Shown in pieces: positions 6,826 to 15,015 of a stretch of DNA of 64,000 nucleotides. Every line of letters starts with the position of its first letter. The first letter of the stretch is position 1. The notes beneath the pieces are model-generated. The model worked only from the letters and a program-made list of their open reading frames with translations. It had not been told where the DNA came from and did not search any database. Position numbers and translations under genes: made by a program. Source of the stretch: Allonocardiopsis opalescens (GTDB taxonomy: Bacteria > Actinomycetota > Actinomycetes > Streptosporangiales > Streptosporangiaceae); contig NZ_PVZC01000005.1 in the NCBI RefSeq assembly GCF_003002095.1, positions 186,001 through 250,000 on the forward strand. Reading direction: 5' to 3'.

Positions 6826-9378
6826 TCACTCTCCGGCGAGCGCCGCCACCACCGAGTCGCGGGCCGCCCGCCGGGCCGGCAGCACCGAGGCGAGCACCCC
6901 GGCCAGCGCCGCCACCGCCAGGAAGACGCCGATCTGCCCGGCGGGCACCGTCGTCAGCACCTCGCCGCTCATGGTCGAGGTGAAGGCGGTCACCACGGCG
7001 GCCCAGCCGAAGACGACCCCCAGCACCACGCCGATCAGCGCGCCGATCACCGAGATCAGCACCGCCTCGACCAGCAGCATCCGGCGCAGCTGCCCCCGGG
7101 TGAGGCCGAGCGCCCGCAGCATGGCCGACTCGCGGGTGCGCTCCACCACCGACAGGGTCAGCGTGTTGGCGATACCGAACAGCGCGATCACCACCGCCAG
7201 CCCGACCAGCCCCGCCATCACCAGCAGCAGCTGGTCGAGCGCGGCCGTCATCTCCTGCCGCATCACGTCGACGGTCTGCACCTGGATGGCGGGCAGCTCG
7301 GCCAGGGCGCCGCTCACCGCCGCCTCGGCGGCGGAGCTGTCCTCGCGGTCGGCCGACGACACCAGCAGCCTCTCGGCGGGGTGGTCGGCGCCGAAGTACC
7401 GGTCGAAGTCGGTGCCGGCCAGCACCACGCCGGGCACCGGCAGGTCCATCGGCTCCAGCACGGCCACCACGGTCAGCTCGCCCGTGCCGCCGCCGCCGTC
7501 CAGGGCGACGGTGTCGCCCACGGACAGCCCTTCGGCGGCCGCGACGTCCTCGGCCACGGCCACCGTGCCGGGGCCCAGGCCGGCCGGATCGCCGGCGACC
7601 GCCCCGGTGGCGATATCGGCCAGCTCCGCCCCGTCGAGCGCCGCGACCCGCTGCTCGGTGCCGTCCAGCCGCGCCTCGGCGCTGCGCACCTCGACCACCG
7701 AGCGCACCGCAGGATCGGCGCGCAGCCCGGCCGCCACCTCGCGCGGGATGGCCCCCTCGGCCGACATCTGCGGCTGGGCCAGCACGTCGACGGGGTACCG
7801 GTCCTCCAGCGCCTGGTCGTAGCTGGCGCGCAGCGAAGCGGTCACCACCGCGAACAGGGTGATCAGGGTGACGCCCACGGTCAGCGCCACCGTCGTGGTC
7901 GCGGCCCGGCGCGGGTTGCGGCGGGTGTTGGCCACCGCCAGCCGGGTCGGCACGCCCAGCAGCCGGGCGGGCGCCCAGCCGAGCAGCCGGACCAGTCCGG
8001 CCACCAGGTTCGGACCGATGGCCAGCACGCCGAGGAAGGACACGATCCCGCCCGCCGCCACCAGCAGCATGCCCGGCTCCAGCGTCCCGCCGGTGCCCAG
8101 CACGATCCCGTACCAGGTGAGGGCGGTGCCGCCCGCCGCGAACAGCGCCGCCAGGCCGATCCGGACCGCCCCGGCCCGGCGGCCCTCGTCGGTCTCCGGC
8201 TGCGAGCGCAGCGCCGCCACCGGCGCGATCGTGGTGGCCCGGCGCGCGGGCAGCAGCGCGGCGACCACTGTGACGACGGTGCCCGCGACCAGCCCGACCA
8301 GCACGGTGTGCCAGCCGATCACCGGCGCGATCGGGGTGTCGCCCTGGACGGCCGACAGGGCGGCGTAGCCGCCCGCACCCAGCCCGATCCCGGCCGCCAC
8401 GCCCACGGCCGAGGCGAGCAGGCCGACCACCGCCGCCTCCAGCAGCACCGCGCCGAAGACCTGGGCGCGTTCCGCGCCGACGCAGCGCAGCAGCGCCAGC
8501 TCGCGGGTGCGCTGCGCGACCAGGATGGTGAAGGTGTTGTAGATGACCAGCCCGGCCACGAAGAGCGCGACCAGCGCGAACAGCAGCAGCCCGATGGCGA
8601 GCACCTGGTTGTCGCCGCCGCTCGCCTCCACCAGCGCCGCGGCGCGCTCGGCCCCGGTGACCACCTCGTAGCCGCCGCCCAGCGCGGCCGCGACGGCGTC
8701 GCGCAGCTCGGCCGGGTCGCCGCCGGCGCCCAGCACGTGGATCTCGGCGAAGTCGCCGCCGCCCGCCATCCGCTCGGCGGTCGCGGGCGCGAAGCCGACG
8801 CCGCCGCCGATGGCGGCCATGGCGTTGGCGCCGAGGTCGATCAGGCCGGTGACGGTGAAGCCGTGCCGCTCCTGGTCGGCGTCCAGCACCTCGACCCGGT
8901 CGCCGACGGCGAAGCCGGTGTCCTCGGCGGTGCCGGTGTCCAGGGCGACCTCGTCGTCCGCGGTGGGCACCGTGCCCTCCACGACCGGGTAGCGCAGCAG
9001 CTCCGGGTCGGCGGGCAGCGAGACCCCGTAGGTCGGCATGAAGCCGATGGCGCGCCCGTCGGCGTCGAGCAGCGGCGTCTGGGCGACGATCTCCCCGGCG
9101 GCGGCCGCCACCCCGGGCACCGCGCCGACCTCGGCCAGCACATCGGCGGGGATGGCCGGGTCCTCGGTCCGCTCGGCGCCCTCCTCGCTCTCCCCGGGCA
9201 GCACGATCACGTCGAAGCGGTCGGCGGAGCCGGCCAGCTGCCGGCTGACGGAGGCGCCCATCATGTCGGTCAGCACGAAGGTGCCGGACACGAACGCGAC
9301 GCCGAGGGTGATGGCCAGGCCGGTCAGCAGCAGGCGCAGCCGGTGCGCGCGCAGCCCGGCCAGTGTGGTGCGCAGCAT
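6826..9378 (-). CDS. ABC transporter permease, MacB/FtsX type
   Basis: 850-residue membrane protein with the layout of actinobacterial MacB/FtsX-like permeases. There is an N-terminal membrane segment (about 12-35), an extracellular MacB periplasmic-core-like domain, an FtsX domain with three helices (about 255-390), two further helices (about 405-465), a second core-like domain (about 490-700) and a second FtsX domain (about 730-845). Such proteins usually pair with a LolD/MacB-type ATPase and work as mechanotransmitters or exporters rather than importers. The ATPase gene ends 2 nt upstream of this start, so they form one operon. Substrate unknown. Confidence 0.93.
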   Translation of the reverse strand: MLRTTLAGLRAHRLRLLLTGLAITLGVAFVSGTFVLTDMMGASVSRQLAGSADRFDVIVLPGESEEGAERTEDPAIPADVLAEVGAVPGVAAAAGEIVAQTPLLDADGRAIGFMPTYGVSLPADPELLRYPVVEGTVPTADDEVALDTGTAEDTGFAVGDRVEVLDADQERHGFTVTGLIDLGANAMAAIGGGVGFAPATAERMAGGGDFAEIHVLGAGGDPAELRDAVAAALGGGYEVVTGAERAAALVEASGGDNQVLAIGLLLFALVALFVAGLVIYNTFTILVAQRTRELALLRCVGAERAQVFGAVLLEAAVVGLLASAVGVAAGIGLGAGGYAALSAVQGDTPIAPVIGWHTVLVGLVAGTVVTVVAALLPARRATTIAPVAALRSQPETDEGRRAGAVRIGLAALFAAGGTALTWYGIVLGTGGTLEPGMLLVAAGGIVSFLGVLAIGPNLVAGLVRLLGWAPARLLGVPTRLAVANTRRNPRRAATTTVALTVGVTLITLFAVVTASLRASYDQALEDRYPVDVLAQPQMSAEGAIPREVAAGLRADPAVRSVVEVRSAEARLDGTEQRVAALDGAELADIATGAVAGDPAGLGPGTVAVAEDVAAAEGLSVGDTVALDGGGGTGELTVVAVLEPMDLPVPGVVLAGTDFDRYFGADHPAERLLVSSADREDSSAAEAAVSGALAELPAIQVQTVDVMRQEMTAALDQLLLVMAGLVGLAVVIALFGIANTLTLSVVERTRESAMLRALGLTRGQLRRMLLVEAVLISVIGALIGVVLGVVFGWAAVVTAFTSTMSGEVLTTVPAGQIGVFLAVAALAGVLASVLPARRAARDSVVAALAGE

Positions 9379-9380
9379 CG

Positions 9381-10178
9381 TCAGGACTCCAGCCGCTTCA
9401 GCCGGTCCAGCACGGACTCCGCCGTCGGGCCGCTCAGCTCGTCCACGAAGGCGCCGTCGCGCAGGAACACCACCCGGTCGGCGTAGGAGGCGGCCACCGG
9501 ATCGTGCGTCACCATCACGATGGTCTGGCCGAGCGTGCGCACCGACTCGCGCAGGAAGCCGAGCACCTCGGCGCCCGACCGCGAGTCCAGGTTGCCGGTC
9601 GGCTCGTCGGCGAAGACCACCTCGGGCCGGGCGACCAGCGCCCGGGCCACCGCCACCCGCTGCTGCTGGCCGCCGGACAGCTGCGCGGGCCGGTGGCTCA
9701 GCCGGTCGGCGAGACCGACGGTCGCCACGACCCCCTCGAAGCGGGCGCGGTCCACCCGGCGCCCGGCGATGTCCAGCGGCAGCAGGATGTTCTGCTCGGC
9801 GGTGAGGGTCGGCAGCAGGTTGAAGGACTGGAACACGAAGCCGACGCGGTCGCGGCGCAGCCGGGTCAGCCGCTTGTCGCTCAGCCCGGTCAGTTCGGTG
9901 CCGCCCAGCAGCACCGAGCCGGAGGTCACGGTGTCCAGGCCGGCCAGGCAGTGCATCAGCGTGCTCTTGCCCGAGCCGGACGGGCCCATGATGGCGGTGA
10001 AGGCGCCGGCGGCGAAGTCGACGTCCACCCCGTCCAGGGCCCGGACGGCGGCTTCGCCGCTGCCGTAGGTCTTGACCAGGCGGCGGGCCGACACGGCGGG
10101 CGCCGCGCTCGGCCCGGGGTCGGGCGCCGGCCGGACGGGGGCAGGGTCCGGTCCGGTGCGGGTCGGCAGGTCCACCAC
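9381..10178 (-). CDS. ABC transporter ATP-binding protein, MacB/LolD type
   Basis: 265-residue ATPase energising the adjacent permease. Walker A GPSGSGKST, Q-loop VFQSFNLLPT, signature LSGGQQQR, Walker B VVFADEPTGNLDS and the H-loop VTHDP are all intact. DEPTGNLDS is typical of the MacB/LolD/FtsE group. The first 30 residues are a Pro-rich extension. Translation starts at GTG after GGGAGAACC. Confidence 0.95.
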   Translation of the reverse strand: MVDLPTRTGPDPAPVRPAPDPGPSAAPAVSARRLVKTYGSGEAAVRALDGVDVDFAAGAFTAIMGPSGSGKSTLMHCLAGLDTVTSGSVLLGGTELTGLSDKRLTRLRRDRVGFVFQSFNLLPTLTAEQNILLPLDIAGRRVDRARFEGVVATVGLADRLSHRPAQLSGGQQQRVAVARALVARPEVVFADEPTGNLDSRSGAEVLGFLRESVRTLGQTIVMVTHDPVAASYADRVVFLRDGAFVDELSGPTAESVLDRLKRLES

Positions 10179-10308
10179 GGTTCTCCCAGGGTCTCGGTGC
10201 GTGGGCGCGGCGGGCCGGTCGGCCCGGATCTGCGCCGGTACCCGGAAACGCTAGGGAGCGGGGCGGCCGGGGGCGTCGCCCTGCGAGCCGGTCCTCGGCG
10301 CGGCGATG

Positions 10309-10337
10309 GGCGGAGGCGGCGGGAGCCCGCCTCCGCC
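10309..10337 (-). terminator. Hairpin terminator after the DJ-1 gene
   Basis: Perfect 11-bp inverted repeat (GGCGGAGGCGG / CCGCCTCCGCC) with a 7-nt loop, about 50 nt beyond the stop of the DJ-1-family gene and before the ABC operon. There is no T-run, as is common in actinomycetes. Confidence 0.6.
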
Positions 10338-10385
10338 TGTGGTCGCAGTCCGGTACCGACTAAGGGCGGCCCGCCGGCGGTGCGG

Positions 10386-11015
10386 TCAGGAGCGCGCGGT
10401 CAGCCGGCCCAGCTCCGCCAGCACCTCCGGGTCGACGCCCTCCAGGCTGCCGGAGTCGTACGGCGGTTCCGGCGCGTACTCCACCAGCAGCTGGACGGCG
10501 CGGGCGGTGCGCTCGCCCCACAGCCGCGCCGCCAGGGTGAGCCCCATGTCCAGCCCGGCCGACACCCCGGCCGCCGTGATGACGTCCCCGTCGATCACCA
10601 CCCGCTCGGTGCTGACCCGCGCGCCGAGCCCTTCGAGCAGGCCGCGGGCCGCCCAGTGCGTGGTGGCCGGGCGGCCGGCCAGGATCCCCGCCTTGGCCAG
10701 CAGCGTCGAGCCGGTGCACACCGAGGTGGTCCAGGTCGCCGAGGGGTACGCGGCGGCCAGCCAGTCCACCAGCTCCTTCTCGTCGTCCAGCACCCGCTCG
10801 TACTCCCCGGAGCCGGGCACCACGATCACGTCCGGCCTGGGCAGCTCGCCGAAGGCGGCGGTGGCGGTGACCTCCAGGCCGGTGTCCGTGCGCACCGGTC
10901 CGGCGGCGGCCGCGAGGTAGTGCGCGGTGACCTCGGGGTGGTGGGCCAGCATCTCGTGCGGCCCGGCGAAGTCCAGGGTGGTCATTCCGCGGTAGAGCGC
11001 GAAGGCGATGTCCAT
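10386..11015 (-). CDS. DJ-1/PfpI family protein
   Basis: 209-residue single-domain DJ-1/PfpI protein. The nucleophile-elbow Cys is in TTSVCTGSTLL, followed by the conserved ATTHWA segment. This pattern resembles isonitrile hydratase/ThiJ-type members, but substrate cannot be inferred. It lies 86 nt downstream of a GlxA-type regulator that carries the same sensor fold, suggesting a small operon in which the regulator controls the enzyme. AGAGGA precedes the ATG. Confidence 0.88.
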   Translation of the reverse strand: MDIAFALYRGMTTLDFAGPHEMLAHHPEVTAHYLAAAAGPVRTDTGLEVTATAAFGELPRPDVIVVPGSGEYERVLDDEKELVDWLAAAYPSATWTTSVCTGSTLLAKAGILAGRPATTHWAARGLLEGLGARVSTERVVIDGDVITAAGVSAGLDMGLTLAARLWGERTARAVQLLVEYAPEPPYDSGSLEGVDPEVLAELGRLTARS

Positions 11016-11101
11016 GCCGGTGGTCCTCTCGTGCGTCGGATGGCCGGCGGGCCGGCGCGGTGCCGGGCCGCCGCTGCTGCGGGGGCGTGCGGGATGGGGC
11101 G

Positions 11102-12151
11102 TCAGTGCGACGGCACCGCGGTGCGGGGCTGCTGTTCCGCGGAGCGGCCGTGCTGCTGTTCCGCGGAGCGGCTGTGCTGCTGTTCCGCAGAGCGGAAGCG
11201 TTCGCGGTAGGCGCCGGGCGGGATGCCGAGTTCGCGCAGGAAGGCGCGGCGCATCGTCTCGGCGGCGCCGAAACCGCAGTGCCGCGCCACCGCCTCGACG
11301 CTGTCCGCGCCGGACTCCAGCAGCGCGCGGGCCGCCTCCACCCGGGCGCGCTCGACGTAGCGGCCGGGCGTGGTGCCGACCGCGCGGGTGAACTTGCGGG
11401 CGAAGTGCCGCTCGCTGAGCGCGGTGCGCCGCGCCATGGCGGGCACCGAGAGGTCGGCCGAGGGGTTGGCGGCGATGTGGTCGAGCAGCGCGCCGAGGGT
11501 GGCGTCATCGGTCCTGCGCACCTGGGTCCACGCGCTGAACTGGGACTGGCCGCCGGGACGGCGCAGGTAGACGACCAGCCAGCGGCCGATCGTGCGCGCC
11601 ACCTCGGCGCCGTGGTCCTCCTCGACCAGGGCGAGGGCCAGGTCGGTGCCCGAGGTGACCCCGGCGGCGGTGACGGTCGGACCGTCGCGGACGAAGATCG
11701 CGTCGGGTTCCACGGTCACCTTCGGATAGCGCGCGGCCAGGTCCGCGCAGGACGCCCAGTGGGTTGTGGCGCGCCGCCCGTCGAGCAGCCCGGCGGCGGC
11801 GAGCAGGAAGGCCCCGGTGCACACCGACGCCACCCGACGCGCCCCGGCGGCCAGCCGCCGCAGCTGCGCCAGCAGCTCCTCGTCGCCGATGCCGTCGGTG
11901 TAGCGCCGGCCGCCGACCACCAGCAGGGTGTGCGGCGGCTCGGCGACCGCGGCGAGGTCCCCGTCCACGCCGACCCGGACCCCCGACGATGAGGTGACCT
12001 CGCGTCCGCCGAGGGAGACGATCCGGACGCGGTAGCCGCCGGTCATGTTCGTGGCCCCGTCCAGCACCTCGACCGGCCCGGCCAGGTCGAGCAGCTGCAT
12101 GCCGTCGTACACCACGATGACCACGTCGCGCGGTGCGGCCTTCGCCTCCAT
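11102..12151 (-). CDS. GlxA-type AraC-family transcriptional regulator
   Basis: 349-residue regulator. The N-terminal DJ-1/PfpI-like domain covers about residues 9-180 and keeps the Cys in ASVCTGAFLL. The AraC helix-turn-helix pair covers about 215-315, with RTALSERHFARKFTRA in the first motif. The start at MEAKAAPRDVV follows the family's usual beginning; an in-frame ATG at 12214 is possible. The C-terminal tail contains an eight-residue unit (RSAEQQHS-like) repeated three times, encoded by tandem 24-bp DNA repeats. It probably regulates the DJ-1 gene just downstream and may self-regulate. Confidence 0.88.
   Translation of the reverse strand: MEAKAAPRDVVIVVYDGMQLLDLAGPVEVLDGATNMTGGYRVRIVSLGGREVTSSSGVRVGVDGDLAAVAEPPHTLLVVGGRRYTDGIGDEELLAQLRRLAAGARRVASVCTGAFLLAAAGLLDGRRATTHWASCADLAARYPKVTVEPDAIFVRDGPTVTAAGVTSGTDLALALVEEDHGAEVARTIGRWLVVYLRRPGGQSQFSAWTQVRRTDDATLGALLDHIAANPSADLSVPAMARRTALSERHFARKFTRAVGTTPGRYVERARVEAARALLESGADSVEAVARHCGFGAAETMRRAFLRELGIPPGAYRERFRSAEQQHSRSAEQQHGRSAEQQPRTAVPSH
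11128..11199. repeat. Three tandem 24-bp repeats inside the regulator gene
   Basis: Three adjacent 24-bp units beginning GCTGCTGTTCCGC; the first two differ at one base and the third has several changes. They encode the RSAEQQ repeats in the regulator's C-terminal tail. Confidence 0.85.
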
Positions 12152-12240
12152 GCCGCAAGTATCCGGGTGCGCCGGCGATGGCGGCAATGACGGCCACCCC
12201 TCGGATCCTGCCATCGGCGGCTCCGGCCGCACACGCGGGC

Positions 12241-12268
12241 GGCGCCGGCCCCCGAGGGGACCGGCGCC
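12241..12268 (-). terminator. Hairpin terminator after chaplin gene
   Basis: GGCGCCGG / CCGGCGCC arms with an inner CCCC/GGGG pairing, 28 nt beyond the chaplin stop on the minus strand and before the regulator start. Confidence 0.6.
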
Positions 12269-12295
12269 GCGCGAATATGCCGCCGGCTACCGGCG

Positions 12296-12547
12296 TCAGT
12301 CGATGACCTGGACGGCGGTGGCGCTGCTGTCGGAGTCCGAGCAGTAGGCGCCGGCCGCGCCGAACAGGCCGAGGGAGTTGCAGGAGACGTTCACGGCGGT
12401 GTTGGTCGGGATGGAGATGTTGTTGCCGCTGAGGATGCCACCGTGTCCGGTGGTCTCAAGGTCGGCGCTGGCGGCACCGGCGCCGACGACGGTGAATCCG
12501 AGGGTGGCGAACACGACAGCACTGGTGGCGAGGGCCTTCTTGAGCAC
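12296..12547 (-). CDS. Chaplin (short, single-domain)
   Basis: 83-residue secreted protein with a signal peptide (KK, hydrophobic core, cleavage near GAASA-D) and one chaplin domain. The domain begins GHGGILSGN and contains two cysteines (NVSC..., GAYC) spaced as in disulfide-bonded chaplins. Chaplins are amyloid-forming surface proteins that lower surface tension and coat aerial hyphae. The domain is followed by an acidic/Ser tail (SDSDSSATAVQVID). Start GTG is preceded by AAAGGGGA; the in-frame upstream ATGs give a non-signal extension and are rejected. There is no sorting signal, so this is a short-type chaplin. Confidence 0.85.
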   Translation of the reverse strand: MLKKALATSAVVFATLGFTVVGAGAASADLETTGHGGILSGNNISIPTNTAVNVSCNSLGLFGAAGAYCSDSDSSATAVQVID

Positions 12548-12735
12548 TGGTTCCCCTTTCGCACCGCCGGCTGGGGGGCCGGCGGCGGTGTGGCAGAAGT
12601 GGATCTCTGCTGCTTCTCGGAACAGTTCGGGTGCACCGGGTGCACCCGACAAGCTGGATACCCCTGCGAAATCTACGGCGAACCCGCCCCACCAGCGATA
12701 ATTACAAAGAGATAGTAAAGTGACACGGAACGTAA

Positions 12736-13443
12736 CTATCGATGTCCGGACTTCACCAGACCTGTCTCATAGGCCAGCACCACCGCCTGCACCCGGTCGC
12801 GCAGCCCCAGTTTGGCCAGGATCCGGCCCACGTGGGTCTTGACCGTCGCCTCCGACACCACCAGCTCCGCCGCGATCTCGCCATTGGACAGCCCCCGCGC
12901 CACCAGTACCAGCACCTCGCGCTCGCGCGCCGTCAACTCGGCCAGCCGTTCCGCCCCCTCCGGCTCCGGCGCGTCGAGGTGCGGTACGAAGCGGTCCAGC
13001 AGCCGCTTGGTCGTGCTCGGCGCGACAACGGCGTCGCCCGAGTGCACCGCGTGGATCGCGGTGACCAGCTCGGCCGGCGGCACGTCCTTCAGCAGGAAAC
13101 CGCTCGCCCCGGCCCGCAGCGCCGCGAAGGCGTACTCGTCCAGATCGAAGGTGGTCAAGATGATCACCTTCGGAACCGGGCGCCCGGAGTCACCGCCCTG
13201 GCAGATCCGCCGCGTCGCCGCCACCCCGTCCATCCGCGGCATCCGCACATCCATCAGCACCACATCGGCCCGCGTCACATCCAGCAGCGCCAAGGCCGCC
13301 CCACCGTCACCGGCCTCCCCCACCACATCGATATCGGGCTGCGCGTCCAGCACCATGGTGAACCCGGTCCTGACCAACTCCTGGTCGTCCACGAGCACCA
13401 CCCTGATCGGCCGCTCGGCACCCCGCGCCCCCGCCTCCGCCAT
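12736..13443 (-). CDS. NarL/LuxR-type response regulator
   Basis: 235-residue response regulator. The receiver domain (about 13-130) has the acidic pair VDDQE, phospho-acceptor Asp in [12 protein letters not shown], and Lys in FLLKDV. The LuxR helix-turn-helix (about 168-230) has [18 protein letters not shown] and VKTHV. It is encoded downstream of the histidine kinase gene on the same strand, 175 bp away, and is almost certainly its partner. Target genes are unknown; the chaplin gene just downstream is a possible one on position alone. Confidence 0.95.
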   Translation of the reverse strand: MAEAGARGAERPIRVVLVDDQELVRTGFTMVLDAQPDIDVVGEAGDGGAALALLDVTRADVVLMDVRMPRMDGVAATRRICQGGDSGRPVPKVIILTTFDLDEYAFAALRAGASGFLLKDVPPAELVTAIHAVHSGDAVVAPSTTKRLLDRFVPHLDAPEPEGAERLAELTAREREVLVLVARGLSNGEIAAELVVSEATVKTHVGRILAKLGLRDRVQAVVLAYETGLVKSGHR

Positions 13444-13618
13444 GCTCCCGCTCCCTCACCGATCGACGTCCACACCATCCGCGACCCGGCACCTTGGCCC
13501 CACGGCCATGCTTTCGCATCCCGGCCCGGGCGGACGGCCCGCGCCGCGCATCGCGCTCCCGCCCGGGCGCACTCCGGCGCTGCCGCGCCGCCCGGCGCCC
13601 TCTCCTGCCCGCCGGGGC

Positions 13619-14782
13619 TCACCCCGGCGCCTCGGCGAGGGGCAGGGTCGCGCACACCTCGAAGCCGCCGCCGGGCAGCGGGCCCGTGCGCAGCTCGCCG
13701 CCGTACACCGCGACGCGCTCGCGCATCCCGATCAGGCCGTGGCCGCGCCCGTCGGCCGCGGCCGCCGCGCCCATGCCGTCGTCGACCACCCGGACGCGGA
13801 CCGCGCCGTCGCCGTACTCCAGCCGGACCAGCGCGTGCGCGCCCGGGCCGCCGTGCTTGAGCGTGTTGGTCAGCGCCTCCTGCACCACCCGGTACACCAC
13901 GATCTGGCGGCCCTGCGGGATCGGCACCGGCCGGCCGGTGCTCCCGGACTCCACCGGCAGCCCGGCCGCGCGGAACTGCTCGAGCAGCTCGTCGAGCTGG
14001 TCCAGTCCCGGCTGCGGGGCCAGTACGACGGCCGCGTCGGAGTCGCGCAGCACGCCGAGCAGCCGCCGCATCTCCACCAGCGCCTGCCGCCCGGTGGCCG
14101 CGATGGTCTCCACCGCCTGCTTGGCGCGTTCAGGCGCCGAGTCGATCATGTAGCCGGCGCCGTCGGCCTGCACCACCATCACGCTCACGTTGTGCGCGAC
14201 CACGTCGTGCAGCTCCCGCGCGATCCTGGACCGCTCCTCGGCCACCGCGATCCGCGCCTGCTGGTCGCGCTCCGACTCCAGGCGCTCGGCACGCTCCTCC
14301 AGGCTGTCGTAGTACGCCCGGCGCATATTCGCGTAGAGCCCGCCGAGCAGCACGAGCAGGCACACCGCCGTGTTGAGCAGCATCTCCGCCAGCCACGGGG
14401 CGCCCAGCAGGAACAGCTGCGGCACGGCCCTGCCCACCGCGACCGCCGTCGCCCCCACCGCCCACGGCCAGCGGCGGTACTTCGCCACCGCGAACAGCGC
14501 CACGAACTGGCTGACCAGCGGGCTGAACGCGGCGACGTCCACGAACACCAGACCGGTCGCCATCGTGATCAGCACAAAGGTCCACACCGGATACCGCCGG
14601 CGCCACACCAGCGGCAGGCACGCCAGCGCCAGCCCCACCAGCGCCACCGCCGGCGCCCGCGACTCCCCCGCCAGCACCAGCACGCCGGTCGCCGCGGCCA
14701 GGCCGAACCACAGCGGCAGCACCCACACCACGTCGAGCACGACCCCGTGCCGCCGCCCCCACCGCCGCAGTCTGCCGAACAC
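13619..14782 (-). CDS. Sensor histidine kinase, NarX/DesK-like
   Basis: 387-residue kinase with about five to six membrane helices (about 15-165) and no sizeable extracellular domain. A coiled linker leads to the HisKA_3 dimerisation domain with phospho-His in RIARELHDVVAHNVSVM, then an HATPase domain (QEALTNTLKHG, VVDDGMG, GHGLIGMRERV). This is the DesK-like arrangement that pairs with NarL-type regulators, here the gene downstream. GTG start. Confidence 0.94.
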   Translation of the reverse strand: MFGRLRRWGRRHGVVLDVVWVLPLWFGLAAATGVLVLAGESRAPAVALVGLALACLPLVWRRRYPVWTFVLITMATGLVFVDVAAFSPLVSQFVALFAVAKYRRWPWAVGATAVAVGRAVPQLFLLGAPWLAEMLLNTAVCLLVLLGGLYANMRRAYYDSLEERAERLESERDQQARIAVAEERSRIARELHDVVAHNVSVMVVQADGAGYMIDSAPERAKQAVETIAATGRQALVEMRRLLGVLRDSDAAVVLAPQPGLDQLDELLEQFRAAGLPVESGSTGRPVPIPQGRQIVVYRVVQEALTNTLKHGGPGAHALVRLEYGDGAVRVRVVDDGMGAAAAADGRGHGLIGMRERVAVYGGELRTGPLPGGGFEVCATLPLAEAPG

Positions 14783-15015
14783 GAAGTCAGCCTAGGTTCG
14801 CCACCCCGCCCGCGGGTCAGCCCGCGGGCTGAACCCGCGTACGCGCAGGGTCGTAGCCGCCCACCGCGGCGGCAGCGGACCGAACGGCCCCGCCGCCTCG
14901 CCTCGGCCCGCGGTCGCACGCGCGGGCCGAGAACCGGGTCCGCAGCGGCGTCCGGGCCGCGGAACCGCCGTGGTCCTGACGGAACAGGGGCCATCCGCCC
15001 CCCACCGTCCGCCGG

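Noticed and set aside
6688-9486. 932-codon plus-strand frame opposite the ABC permease
   Set aside because: His/Gln/Arg-rich low-complexity translation, no domain; antisense shadow of the FtsX/MacB permease caused by GC3 bias.
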